From NCBI GenBank assembly GCA_030549495.1, contig JAUIRK010000022.1:217501-281500 (forward strand): 64,000 nt of DNA, in the 5' to 3' direction. Of the stretch, positions 35,594-47,714 are shown piece by piece. The stretch's first letter is position 1. Each line of letters opens with the position of its first letter. Made by a program: the position numbers and the translations under genes. The notes below the pieces were generated by a model. The model saw nothing but the letters and a program-made list of their open reading frames with translations, had not been told where the DNA came from and did not search any database. Source of the DNA: Nectonema munidae (Eukaryota; Nematomorpha; Nectonematoida; Nectonematidae).

Positions 35594-35870
35594 GTGAGCG
35601 TCCTCTAATCGGGGCAAATAGGTCAACTGACCCCTCCCCCCTTTAGAAAATTGAAACCAAATGTTTTTATTCTTTCTTGAAAAAAAATCCTACTTTGAAT
35701 TATAATTTATATGTAATAAGAAAACAAAGTAATTTATATAATGTAATAAGATTATGTAAAGAAGAAAAAAGGACTATTGACATTGAAGTCCTTTATTGAA
35801 GATTTAGTAATTGAAAAATAATTAGAGAAAAATTTTGACACACCCTAGAAAACATTCAGCGGACGCCCTG
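35594..35870. mobile_element. Degenerate hAT-type MITE
   Basis: The left end GTGAGCGTCCTCTAATCGG and the inverted right end CAGGGCGTCCGCTGAATG match at about 9 of 13 terminal bases. Flanks GTTCATAC (35586-35593) and GTCCATGC (35871-35878) agree at 6 of 8 positions. A CCCCTCCCCCC run near the left end resembles the CAGTGGCGTAGCC family. Confidence 0.5.
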
Positions 35871-35879
35871 GTCCATGCA

Positions 35880-36979
35880 TATAAATAAATATTTGATTAA
35901 ATTCATTTTAAAAAAAATTAATTTATAAAGAGTTTATATATAGAATAAATCTAGTTGTAAAAAATATATAAAATTTTAAGATTATCAAGATGGCGTTAAG
36001 ATTGAACATTAACCAAAAATCTTTTTTAATAAAAAGTTCATAAGGAACCTTCTTATATACAAAATATTTTCACTTGTATCAAACGCATAACCCATTTGCT
36101 AAGTTATTGGGTTATTCACGCCATGATCTTCAATCTTCTATTACGACTGAGTAGGCCCTAAAAAGGAATACGATAATCTAGCCGTGAATGGGAGTGCTGT
36201 AATTATTCATTTCTCGCTACACGCTGACTTCTATATTATGGTTCGATTTTATAACTATTATGCGAGCTTCCCGAAACCTTTTTATGTTGGACTAAGAGGC
36301 GAGACAAAAAATGTTTTGAAAGGATGATATGGCATAACATTTTTGATTAAATATACTATTGTGTTTTGCGAAATTTGAAATTGCGAAATAATAACATAGT
36401 CTTTTTAGGGAAATGTCCAAATGTGGAGACAGTGATAATAAACAATTAAAGACTTTCACTTACTGTAGTGTACACAGGAGAAAAAGTATTAAAAAATTCC
36501 ACAAATTAGATGATGGTGCAGAAAATTTTACTGTTCGTTGAATATTAACAATTGTAGGAAAAATTTAACACATCTGACACATGACAAAATTATGTAGTTG
36601 GCAAAAATGTGGGAATAGAGAGACATTCCAAAGTTGTTATACGAAACTGATGGTGTGATGAATATTAATATAACATGCATGCATACGATTCAACCGTGTT
36701 CGATCAAACACTCGTTCGAATTTGTTATTTTACGTTCATTTCAATTATTCCTTCCAATCAATTATATTTACGTTCACGTTCTTACTTCATTCACCAAAAA
36801 GATATACTTCGGCCTTGAAAGGATAACATTACTCTGGTTTGCCGTTTCTTATTTTTGTTTGAAATTTCACCTCCCTTGTTTTTGTTTCCGATTTTCTCCC
36901 TTTTACTTTCATTAATTGGAGCAAGAATTTTATTTTTAAGAATTAAAATGTTTAGTTTTATTCGAAAAATGTTCATTCG
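35880..36979. other. AT-rich tract, nothing recognised
   Basis: Short open frames exist at 36634-36915 and 36791-36976, but nothing supports them as genes. Confidence 0.4.
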
Positions 36980-37856
36980 TTAACCCTCGCTTGACGGACA
37001 TTTTTGTACTAACGCCGTTGACGGACGGGACAATTTGTCCAATTTTTACCATTACGTTTTTTCATCAGCAAATAGTGAAGTCATTATACCACAGGTTAAT
37101 TGTATGAATTACTTGAAAATAAAAAGAGAAAACATTCTATAAAAGTCCATTTTAACGGTGAAAATTTTATCATTTAACGTCATCTATATTTTGTTAAACT
37201 TGATCTAGTACTGATTGTTAAAATTTCAATTTGGATGTGAATAAAAACAGACTGAATAAGACTTTAAACTTTGTAAGCGACAGTAAAATTTTAAGGTAAG
37301 TGGTATTTTTGTCGATAAGGGACTGATGCCCCACCTGCATGAGCTAGGAGTAATTAAACCTGCTCTACAATCTTTTACCAACGAACGACAAAAATATTAG
37401 TAACTTTCAAACCTTCCGATCTCACATCGCTTGAATCAACGTAACTGAAAAAATATACAATACAAAGCTCGTTCACTTTGTTGTTGTTACCTTGTGAATA
37501 ATCAAAATTTGGTTTTATTTACTTTTATTTTTCGTGCTCTTCTCGACACAACTGGTCTCATGTCTACCACCTCCTTTTCTGATGTTGAGTCTTCTGAAAA
37601 AAGTTCTTCTTCTTCATCACATTCTTCTTCTTACAGTAGTTTTGACAGTGACTTCAATATTACTGATCAAGTCTTGGTTGCTCCTGATCGAACTGAATAT
37701 TCTTGGAAACCGGCTTTCAGCCATACTGGAAGACCAGAAAGAATCAACATAAGAAACCTAAGACCGTATGGTCTCAAAGGACAGGCCAAAAAGACAAAAG
37801 ATGTTCTTAGTATATTCAAACTTTTCTTTGATACTCGAATCATAGCTCACATTTAA
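36980..37856 (+). mobile_element. piggyBac element, 5' part
   Basis: TTAACCCTCGCTTGACGGAC at 36980 is a piggyBac-type end, followed by a second CCGTTGACGGAC copy and the palindrome GGACAATTTGTCC (37028-37040). Transposase N-terminal coding follows at 37561-37856. The sequence breaks off after the N-terminal domain, and no right end was found, so the rest is deleted or unrecognisable. Confidence 0.75.
37561..37856 (+). pseudogene. piggyBac transposase N-terminal fragment
   Basis: From ATG at 37561 the frame reads MSTTSFSDVESSEK, then a Ser-rich acidic stretch, DSDFNITDQV, TEYSWKPAFSHTGRPERINI, then GLKGQAKKTKDVLSIFKLFF and DTRIIAHI. The order (acidic Ser-rich head, a W-x-P segment, then GP/GQAK-xxxxx-F-LFF) is that of piggyBac transposases just before the catalytic core. 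The frame stops at 37856 and the core is missing. Confidence 0.75.
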
Positions 37857-37869
37857 TCGATGAGTCGAT

Positions 37870-39130
37870 TCAAATTTCAGGCATTACAAAAATATATGCA
37901 TGCCTGATATTATTATACACCTAACCATTTTTTCCTTAGTTCTCTAGTTGTGGGGCTAAATTTTTGATGAGTCAAATACACTAATAAAGTTTTGGATAGC
38001 TTAAATCAATTTTAGTTTTAGAATTCCGGTTTAGGTTAGTGTTAGGATAATTTCATTTCTTTTTTTCTTTCAAAACTTTTTTTTTAGTTTCAAAAAGTTC
38101 AATTGCATTGTACTACTATGAATTTCCAAACTAACATAATAGAATATGTTTTTGCTTTTTGTTTGTTGGGGTATATTGGTAAGCAATTTATCAAAAGTTG
38201 AAAATTGTACGCATTGAAAAATGATAAATTAACATAATAAAATTGTATTTTTACTACTAGAAAATTGTATTTTAGACCTTTTTTTACTTTTTTAGATCGA
38301 TAAGTCCTAAGTATTCGAATTTGCATCACTGTTATAAAAGTTTTCATATCAGTCATCTCTTAGCTTACTTTAGTGCCTTGATTAGTATCGGTCAAAATCG
38401 AGATCAAAAAGTCAAAGTTTCTGATTTGTTTTCAAGTTCAGGCAATGAGCAAGCTTGAGTCGGGATATGTTCACTCTCATACATGTTTTTCTCCGTTTTG
38501 ACAAAAAGAAGAGAGAGATCCCTTGGACAAAGTAAGCGCTATAAGAAAGCTACATGACCGCTTCTATAGTAAATTTTCAAGATATTGGACACCACACTCA
38601 GCGCTCACGATAGATGTGCAACTAGAAAAAAGAAAAAAATAATAATAAAAATGTTCGTTTATATATAAAGCTAATTATATTCCAGATTTAACAAACTTTA
38701 TAATACTGAAGAAAAAAATTTTTGATTTCTATGAAAATCCAAGAATTCAACATTGTTTACTTTTGATACATTTATTGAAATTTTTGGACAAGCTTTCCAG
38801 TACACAGATATAAAAACTTGCTTAACTGAATTTATTGAATATAATAAAAACCGATTCGATAATTCAAAGTAAACTTCGCAATTTTACATTAGCTTAATGA
38901 TAACCTCCTTTAAACTTCAAAAAAAGTTTAATTAACGTAAATTTTTTATTTATGTTGATTAACGATTTTATAATTAACAGTTTTTTTTTGGTTAATAGCT
39001 CTCACCCAAGCTATTTGGCTAATATAGTTTTATTTTGCTTCAAATACAAATTTTAAAAAAAACGAATTTTTTTCAATTAAAAAAAGTATTTTTAGAAATT
39101 AAAATATTGTAAAAAATTTTTTAAAAAACT
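37870..39130. other. AT-rich tract, nothing recognised
   Basis: No transposase continuation and no other gene were found. Confidence 0.4.
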
Positions 39131-39134
39131 TAAA

Positions 39135-39481
39135 AGTTGTGGCGTAACTAGAGGGAAAGCAAGAACTCTCTTTATTTCTTATTTTATTTATCACATCTCA
39201 TTAAATTGATGCCTTCCTTTTCAAGAAAAGTTTTTTTAAACCTGTTTTGTATCTAATTTGTAATATCCTTATAATATCAAAATTTTGTGGAATAAAAATC
39301 TTTTTGACTGTCACTTTTGACATTAAACAGTCATTTAACTATCATAAAAATGGTAGGAAATGATCTGCTTAGCGATTTTAGAAAAATTCATCAAATTTGA
39401 CGAGATATATATTATATAATTCAGTCAATTTCATAACATAGAGAAGGGTAAAATCTCCCTTCCATTTTCTACGTCACTAAT
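39135..39481. mobile_element. Degenerate CAGTGGCGTAGCC-family MITE
   Basis: The left end GTGGCGTAACTAGAGGGAAA and the inverted right end TTAGTGACGTAGAAAATGGAAG both match the family consensus. The right end matches the TGGCGTAGCCAAAAATGGAAG end of the copies at 34458 and 45077. The interior is longer and unlike theirs. Ends have several mismatches and no clear duplication, so this is the oldest of the four copies. Confidence 0.65.
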
Positions 39482-39555
39482 ACGGTTAAAAAAGTGCCAA
39501 GATGCAGAATCACAATACGTGTTCTAAAAACAATATGAACTTTTGAGTTCAAGAC

Positions 39556-39666
39556 TTTCGTACCCAAGTCATTTTGTACCAAAATTGGTCATTTCATGCC
39601 CAAAAATTAGAATAAAACTTCGAACGAAACGACCAAAAATAGGTGCAAAATAACTCGGGTAAGAAA
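39556..39666. repeat. Inverted repeat, about 40-bp arms
   Basis: The left arm (TTTCGTACCCAAGTCATTTT..., 39556-39596) and right arm (39624-39666, ending CGGGTAAGAAAC) pair with about one mismatch in five around a short loop of CCCAAAAATTAG. It may be a small foldback MITE. No target duplication is evident. Confidence 0.55.
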
Positions 39667-40408
39667 CGTTTTAGGTGTGAAAATGTCCTGCATTGGAACG
39701 TTTAATATGACTGAAAGTAGATAATCAAATTTAATTTCTCTTATTTTGTACGTGTATCCTTTCATTTTGTTATGGTATCCATGATATGAGTATTCTCAAA
39801 TTTACTCCTTTCTTTAGAGTTAATAATACAGATATTTTTGTATCTCTGACGTCTTCTTGATTTGTTTTTATAAAATTTACCATTCTATACTAATTATATG
39901 TTTGTGTGGTATTTTTAAGGATAGATGTAGGAAGGACGATTTTTTAACAGCATTGAGACAGACAGATATCAATGCAAAGACCTTTTCAAATTTGCATAAA
40001 TAAGAGAATATTATATTTTTGCTGTGGTCGCACTTATTACTTATCAACATGGAAGCATGTTTACAACAACCCCTCCTCCCACTAACAAGTCAAAATTATG
40101 TACACAACTAATCAATACAATGAATGATATAAGCAAAGAAGTATGTGTCGCTTACTTCTTTTGCCAAGAAAAAAAGATAAAGACCTGAATCGAGAAAAGG
40201 ATTTCAAGGAAAGTGAGAAAAAAGTGCTGACAAAGGAAAATGTGTGCGTGCTATGGAATAAATTGAATGAAAAATGTACGAAAAAAGAAAAAAAATATCT
40301 CTTCACACAACTCCTCACTTGAAGACATAACAACTTGAATCCGTTTCATTGGATTGTATAGATAGCTTATTCTATATGTATTATATTTTATGATTCTTAT
40401 CATAAGTA

Positions 40409-40437
40409 CATCATCATCATCATCATCATCATCATTC
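40409..40437. repeat. (CAT)n microsatellite
   Basis: Nine or so CAT units in a row. They create a poly-Asp open frame on the minus strand, which is not a gene. Confidence 0.9.
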
Positions 40438-40924
40438 ATCTATCTGTGTCTTATCAGTTATCACTCTACTCATTCGTTGATGAGGCTTTTGCCACGAAGA
40501 TAAAACATGAAAAAAACGCTCAAGAGTAAAAGATTCAAGTAGGTATACATATTTATATTATTATTGCGTCATGAAACTTTTACTGTAACATGAAACTTTT
40601 GAGTTTAAGGAAAGTGAAACGTGAACAAAGTAGAAGAGCGCGTTGACTGCGCGCAAAGATGTTCTGCGCCTGTAAAATGTCTTCACCATTCACAAAATCA
40701 CATTGCCTATCAAATTACCCAACTGGCCAATTTACTACCCACAGGAATTGTATGCCAAGTTTGTATGGATCAGAATTTTTGGATAGGATTGCAAAGAATA
40801 ATAAATGGGCTTGACTATCTCAAATCTTGAATCATCAAAATCTGAAGGATGCCGGATTATTAATATTTTGGAAAAGGCATTTATTAGGTTAAAATACAGA
40901 AAGTCCAGTAGCGGCTTTGACTTA

Positions 40925-41628
40925 GAGATGTATCGGATGTGAAATTTTTTGTATATGCAAATGCGGATATCAAATTTGACATCCTACCTAGCGAATGCGA
41001 AAGTCAGAATTAATTTTTGTAGCAGGGGCGGATATCATAATTGTTATTCTAACTAAACACACTTTTTATACTTAAAAATTTAGAGAGAAGATATCAATGC
41101 CAGGGATGGACCGAGAGGGGGGGATAGGGGGATGCATACCCCCCCCCCCCCACCAGCAATCTATTCAAGAAAAATTAAGGTTGGAGTCCACCCTAAAATA
41201 GAAATCAAAATTGATGAAGTCATTGATCGATTTTCAAAGCAAAAAGAAAGAAGAAAAGACTTTGTAATATAATTTTAATCATTTATCTAATAAAATGTGT
41301 AAAATATTTTTATAATATTAGTATACCCCCCCCCCCCCCCACAAAAGATTTCTGGATCCCCCACTGATCAATGCATATATGTTATCATAAAGAAATACTT
41401 ATCATAAAAATTTTGGATAAAGTAAAAATTCAATTATTCGGAAAAAACTTTGCATTTTCTTGTGGAATATAAAAACTTGCGGTATATAGAAAAAAGGAAA
41501 ATGTTTGAAAATTGCGGATGCGCATGTTATTACGGATGTTGAAGCTTAAATGATCCGCGGATGAAGAGGATGTAAAATTTTTGCGTATGATCTGCATCTG
41601 AGAAGGCGGATATCCGATACATCTCTAG
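40925..41628. mobile_element. hAT-type MITE containing another MITE
   Basis: The inverted ends GAGATGTATCGGATGTG and CGGATATCCGATACATCTC share GAGATGTATCGGAT. TTGACTTA is repeated at 40917-40924 and 41629-41636, an 8-bp duplication. Subterminal GCGGAT repeats recur at both sides (for example near 40965 and 41605). The element is about 430 bp without the inserted MITE and its duplication. It has no coding capacity. Confidence 0.85.
41101..41366. mobile_element. 266-bp hAT-type MITE nested in the previous one
   Basis: A perfect 8-bp duplication ATCAATGC flanks it (41093-41100 and 41367-41374). The ends are CAGGGATGGACCGAGAGGGG and, inverted, CAGTGGGGGATCCAG. Both sides have long C or G runs just inside the ends. 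It is the younger of the two, because it interrupts the outer element. Confidence 0.88.
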
Positions 41629-41639
41629 TTGACTTACTA

Positions 41640-44600
41640 CGGAATCGGCAGAAATCCAAAGAAATCTCTTAGAAATCTTTAAAATTTTCACTAAATTGAT
41701 CAAATTTGTTATGATTGATAATAATAATTTTACATATATGAAAAAAAAAATTATCATCAAGTAGTCTTCAAAATTTAAAATAGAATTTTTTTATTTTTCA
41801 TATATAAAACTATTAATTAAAATAAATTTTTATTAAACTATCATTTTATAAAGTACCAGGAGATTATTTTCAAAGATTGCGATTATGTGATAAAATTTTT
41901 AAAATTTATGATAGATTTTTTCATATATAAAATTATGTAAAAAATTATTTTTATTAAAATTTTGAAAAATACTAGGAGATTTAGTGGAATTTCGACGGAA
42001 AGCTTGGAATTTCTTCCTTTCGTTGAGATATACCAACAACAAAAAAACAATGCTTCAATTTTGTATACGCGTACTGCTGCAGAAGTGTTTGTCATGAATT
42101 TTGTTTCTTTCCTCACTTTTAATATTGGAGGCACCACGCCCTAATTCATTATTTTTTTATAGATTTAAAAAAGTAATAATTCTTTAATATAACGATCACA
42201 ATGTAAGCCGTTTTAAAAATCAGGACAAAGAGAAATTGCAACTTTTGATAGACTTTTCCTAACACCACTTTTGATTGATCAATAAAATGGCGCCTTTTAA
42301 ATGTTTCTACTCCCTCTAAATCTAAAACCAGGGGTTTGGGAATGAACTAAATTTAGATTTTTTTAATACTATATAAAAACTAGAAAATTCTATTGCATTC
42401 ATCTCCACGTATTATTTTAATTTTGTTTTGAAATAAATTTTTCCACAATTAATTTTATTCTGAAGAAACGTATAAAAAAATTTTCTCAAATGTTTTTTGA
42501 TGTTATTTCTGGACTGTATTTCAAATTTTTTACTCAGGGTCAAAAATCACTGAAAGGAAGGAAAAAATCTTTTATAGGTTTTAGTCAAAATTTAGATTAG
42601 AATGCAGATAGATATATAATTTTCCCAAGTTACATTTATTTTAGTAATAATCCAAGCTAATCATAATTACCCAATATATTAATAAATTCCAATTTTAGAT
42701 TTTATTTTTTATTTCCATTTTATTAAGTAATATAAAGTCTTTATTTTTATAAAAGAGACAAAATAATCTTACATGATGGACAAGAGTCTTTTTTTTTAGA
42801 AAATGTTTAGCAATTTTATCGAATTTAAACCAAAAATTTCACACCCAAACTCCTCATATAAAAAATTTACATCTCAATATTGTTGATATAAAGAATTTCC
42901 ACCCTAGAATGGCAGGTGTTTTTCTTTAAATTTCTTGTCTTCTTTTAGTTCTATTTTTTAATTAATGATTTTATAATGAATCAAAATGATATGTAAATGT
43001 ATCTCCGAATCAAAATGATAAGAAGACCGTACAAAGATTTAACCTATAATTTTTCTTAACATGTCCTTTTTTAACTTAGCATGTCATTTTCCTATATACA
43101 GTATCAAATAGAGAGCTTGAATACCTTAGTCAGATCCAAGCCGATAAATTGTGAATTGTGATTAGTGAGGTCAGATTAAAAAGTGTGTATTCTCTGAAAG
43201 TAGACTTTCGTATCGATTCAAAGAAGATTAAGAATTTTACATGCAAACGGTTTGTGTGTAATTTAAAGTCGTTATGGTTGTTAAATAGCATAATTGCTGT
43301 GAATTATTATTAGCAACCTCGCATAAAGAGGTATAAGAAAGAGAGAATCAAGTGATTATGGCATTTATCTATTATAACGAAAGTTACGCTAAAAAGCTGA
43401 AACAAAGAATTAGCGAATAGCATATCCATCCACTCTTTTTCCCTATAATTTTAGTTTTAAGGATTTATAAAAGGGTGAGACTGCAATTATTCATCAAACG
43501 TTTGCAGAGCTTTTAGTGGCAGTAAGTATTAAATGACGATTCCAAGAAAAGTTAATCCATGTAAATCTTGTCTCATTTCAATACTCTCTTATTAACTGGG
43601 AATAGAAATTGTGATTTATGTAATATAGCATAACAAACTAATAGGCATATTAGCTTCAAATAGCAACACTGAAAAATCTAAACACAATGATTTTTATCCC
43701 TTTGTCTCCTAAGATTATTCATGCTCGTTCTTAGGAAATTCTAGGTATATGATAGTAATATGTAATTGATATAGTGAATAAAAATATGAGAATTTGTCGC
43801 ATATCTTTATCTTTTTGAGGTTTCGGAAGACATATTGACTAAAAATTACGAAAAGTTGTCTTCCGTGTCCAACCTCTTGATGTATTTACAAACAAAATAT
43901 AATACACTAATTTTAAAGATAAAAACTTTTAATAAAATGTCGCCCCATTGAAGAGAATCTGGTTACGCTTTCGAGATGCGCATCTGTGTTGGTGTAATTG
44001 CGTTCTACCAGACGTACAAAAAGACGAAACTGACGAACTTCTTCAACATCCCCAAATGCGTTGCGAAAACGGAGAGAACATACTCAAATTCGACTTCAAA
44101 TACTCAAAAACTTAATAAATTTAACGGCATCGCTTCACTCCCAACTTCCACTAAAAATCGTCAATCCATATGATTACAAAAATTGGACTTTCGCATTCCT
44201 AAATTTTTTAGATAGCTAATCTCACTCCTATCCATTTAAAATCTCCTCAGCGATTAAATTAAGTCTCATTGACTTTATTTATTAACTTTATTCAATAGAC
44301 TAATTTTTCATTTCATTGTGCATGTAGTGGAATAAAACATACAGACCAACATTATAACACTTGTTCCAGTAGATCCGTGGGCTTTCAATAAGCGAATTCC
44401 TGGCTTGAACCCCGTCATCCTCTTTACAAAGCACTTATTGTGTAATATAAATTTCTCATCGTTTTCAATGATATCATGAGATTTTCTGATAATTAGAATC
44501 TGGAACATGATTCTATTTATTTTGGCTCGAAAAAATTTAAAAAAAATAAATATATCTTACGAGTTCGAGGATCTGTCCATATGGGTCCTCGGAAGTATAT

Positions 44601-45060
44601 TTCCAATTCTTAAGTCGAAACCTTTCCAGTTAATGGTTCAATAACCCATCAAATCAATAAATCTAGCATCATAGAAGCGAATTAAAAAAACTTGTTGAAT
44701 TTTTCAAGTATATTGTAATGGCTATTTTGAGTTTAAATCTTTTTAATGTCAAAACTTCATTGCATACCTTGTGTTCAATTAGAAGTAAAAGTTTTGATTT
44801 CTATCAAGCAAGTTTCTCGTACACGTAACCTAAACAGATTACCAAACATAGACAAGCTAATGTTCAAAAAACTACTCATTATGGAAAAACTAATTTTATT
44901 TTTTATGAAAAAGTGTAACATTTTATAGATGTCCTTAGATTCTTATTTTTTATGATTTATGTAAAAAAAATTTTAATTTTACTTTTTATGTTATTATATT
45001 GAAGTAAATTTTTTTAATATTTTCATAAAAAAATTTCGAGTTAAAAAAAATACAAAGTCT
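41640..45060. other. AT-rich tract without recognised gene
   Basis: Open frames at 41883-42144 (both strands), 43976-44173 (plus) and 44308-44508 (minus) lack support. The 43930-44180 stretch has more balanced base composition than its surroundings. GAGGATCTGTCCATATGGGTCCTC-like pairing near 44572-44595 gives a small imperfect hairpin. Confidence 0.4.
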
Positions 45061-45076
45061 CTAAGCCCCTATACTG

Positions 45077-45236
45077 CAGTGGCGTAGCCAAAAAATGGAA
45101 GTTGGGGGGCATGCAAGGAATTTAGGGGGGCAAGCATATTGGAAATAAAATTATTTGGGGGGGGGGGGGGGGGGCAGAAAAGGTATTTGGGGGGGGAGGG
45201 GCACTGCCCCCCTTGCCCCCCCCTCTGGCTACGCCA
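45077..45236. mobile_element. hAT-type MITE, CAGTGGCGTAGCC family, about 160 bp
   Basis: The left end is CAGTGGCGTAGCCAAAAAAT and the right end CTCTGGCTACGCCA. CTATACTG is repeated at 45069-45076 and 45237-45244; the right repeat overlaps the expected last bases of the terminal repeat, so the right tip is uncertain by about three bases. The interior is almost the reverse complement of 34458-34614, with an expanded G run. Confidence 0.85.
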
Positions 45237-45739
45237 CTATACTGCGATGCAAGGGTAAATTCTTCTCTTAGTATAAAAATTACTTTATTTTTTATTGTAT
45301 TTTTCGTATTTATTTTTTTTTGTAACAAATTAAATCGATTACATTTTTAAAGGGGCATTTATGAAGAAGGATTTCTAATGCAGGATTTCTACACGAATTC
45401 TGCAACGTTGGGACAACAGGGTAATCAACTAATGCAATTAGTAAGAATGATACCATGTGGCTATTTTCATTCACACATCCTCATTTTATCGCACTAGAGA
45501 TCTATAAACACTTCCTATCTCCTCCCTCCAAGACTTCTTTTGTGGTGAAAATTTTCCTTACTTTTGTCATTTTGCCACTTTGAATTTCTTTAGAAGTTGA
45601 AAACGGCTTAGTCTACACTGAAATCAATTATTTGGTTACAATAAACTTTTTCCCATTTTTTCTCGTGTTTGCTCATAAATTGCTTATTAGTAAAAATGAT
45701 CTTTAATTTTTTTTATGAACAAAAAGTCGAAGTTAATAC

Positions 45740-46290
45740 TCATCCTCTGAAGCATGTTAAAGTGGCGCACACATCCTGATCGGATGATCGAACGGTAAAC
45801 GATACGAATCTTGATATTTTCATTTTCCTCCTATACAAAAGAATTATAGATGATATAAGAACGAGGAGTTGGAGATACTCTGTAAAAAAGCTTCTTAAAG
45901 AAAGAGATATTAATTCCACTTGAAAGGAAACAAGAGCCTAAAAGCGACACTCGAATACGGGAGCGTTTCTGTGTATGTCTAAAGTGTGCGTGTGTGTGTG
46001 CGTGTGGTTGCGCCCTGCTTCCAACACGTCAGAAGATTCTGAATAATAACAGTTCCTTTTTGATTCAAGAAGCGCACACAGGAGTATCACGCACAACCCT
46101 CACGCGATCAAGTTGTCGAGCACGTTCTTTTCTTTTCTCTGCAACGTTTCAAATACTTTCCATCTCAATCAAATTCGAGTGTTCTCTAGTGCGTGTACTC
46201 TTCCTCTACTTATTTTGCAAACCATCTTAAAAAACTGATGTATGCAGAGATTTATCCCGGCACACGTAAGTCATTTCTAATGCATTCAAA
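45740..46290 (+). promoter_or_regulatory. Base-balanced tract, possible promoter or untranslated exon
   Basis: The stretch is much less AT-rich than its flanks and has phrases such as GTGGCGCACACATCCTGATC, GTGTGCGTGTGTGTGTGCG and TCACGCGATCAAGTTGTCG. It closes with CACACGTAAGT, a good splice donor on the plus strand (around 46264). An open frame at 45994-46230 lacks recognisable motifs. A 5' untranslated exon or a promoter of an unseen gene is possible. Confidence 0.3.
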
Positions 46291-46299
46291 AATGTTTGC

Positions 46300-47088
46300 G
46301 AACCGCGTTGTTTTTGATGACATTTACACTATTTAATAAAGTAAATTTTTATACTGATGATTATTGCTATCACCTCTTAGGCGTAAATAACCTCCTTTAG
46401 ATAGAGAAGTAAAGTTAGGGATTCCCCCAGTCTTCACAGATCATACTCAAAAAGTTTGAACTTTTCAAGGGCATTTATAAAAGAATTAACATTCTCTAAA
46501 AAACAAAATGTCAAAAATTCAATATTTAAAGAAAATAATTTAAAATGCTTGTTTATATAAAAATATTTCAAGCAGATGATTAAAATAATAATAAGTTTTA
46601 CAATGAAAAAAATTGAGTTTATTTTCTTACATGAGCTAAATATGTAAGATTTTCAAAAATTTGGATACTTAATATTTGTAAGAGTAGAAAATGCGAATTT
46701 AAAATTATATAAGTGCTAGTAAGCAAACTTAAATTTTTTTCATACATTCAAAGTTCTGCAAAATTATTGTTTTACACATAATTCATTGAAAAGTCTGTAA
46801 TTTTTTCATTTAAAATTGTGTTGCCCAAATTGCTTTTATGCTGCAATTCATTACACTGCAATTCAAGTATACCCTTTTAATATTTTTATCATAATTTCCA
46901 GAAATATTTCTGACGATTTCAATTTATTCAAATGCTCAAAATGGCACCTAGCGCATGCATCTGACACAGGCTTAAATACAAACACAATATAAGGTGATAA
47001 GGAAATAAATTAATTTGTCGGCTACATTGACTTATAAAGTTTCCATCAATCGCTCTGCTCGATTTTAGGTAATGACTGAAGCCCTGAT
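46300..47088. other. AT-rich tract, nothing recognised
   Basis: Possibly the left continuation of the decayed hAT at 47715-48960, but too degraded to say. Confidence 0.35.
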
Positions 47089-47096
47089 ACCAGAGT

Positions 47097-47706
47097 GAAT
47101 TCAAGTCAAAACGCCCGAAAACCAAAACGTCCGAAAACTAAAACGCTCGAAAACCAAAATGCCCGATACCAAAACACCCCATACAAGAACGTATGAAACT
47201 TGAATCTACAAAAAATATTTAAAAATTTAAGATTTTTTCTTGTATCTACGCTTTTTTCTAATTATTATCTTATATATTTTTCTAGGAATATGTTAAATTT
47301 AACACTTTGTTGTTTCACATGCTTAAAAAACAGATAGTACAAGTTTCCTAATTTATCGATCTTATCGAATGGAACTACTCCTGAAATTTTGAACCAAAAT
47401 CAGAAATTATTTATATTCTTGTTTTCCTGTTTAAATTAGTCACATCTTTTCTGGTTTTAAACTGATTTTCCCTTTAATTTGGTAGTTTAATAGTTTTTTA
47501 AACCAAAGAAATAATGTATTTTTGTATGATCACTTTTATCTTTCAAGTCAAATTGATCACTATCATTTCGTGTAAAATCGACCGTTTTGAAAACTGTCCA
47601 AATAGAATAAACTTCAAAAAATAGTAACGCCCGAATTATTATTTTCGTGATTTTAGGGTGTTTTGGTATCGGGCGTTTTGGTTTCGGGCGTTTTGATTTG
47701 GCCCCT
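47097..47706. mobile_element. Foldback MITE with repeated AAAACGCCCGAAACC ends
   Basis: The left end contains four variants of a 16-bp unit, AAAACGCCCGAAAACC, between 47106 and 47180. The right end contains the same unit inverted, GGTTTCGGGCGTTTT, at 47650-47700. Flanks ACCAGAGT (47089-47096) and TCCAGAGT (47707-47714) agree at 7 of 8 bases. The 610-bp element has no coding capacity of its own. Repetitive terminal arrays of this kind are a foldback-type architecture. Confidence 0.75.
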
Positions 47707-47714
47707 TCCAGAGT

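Noticed and set aside
40251-40439. Minus-strand frame beginning with poly-Asp
   Set aside because: It is the translation of the (CAT)n microsatellite plus random sequence.
44308-44508. Minus-strand GGGGTTCAAGCC resembling a tRNA box B
   Set aside because: No box A at the right distance and no cloverleaf; not called as a tRNA or SINE.
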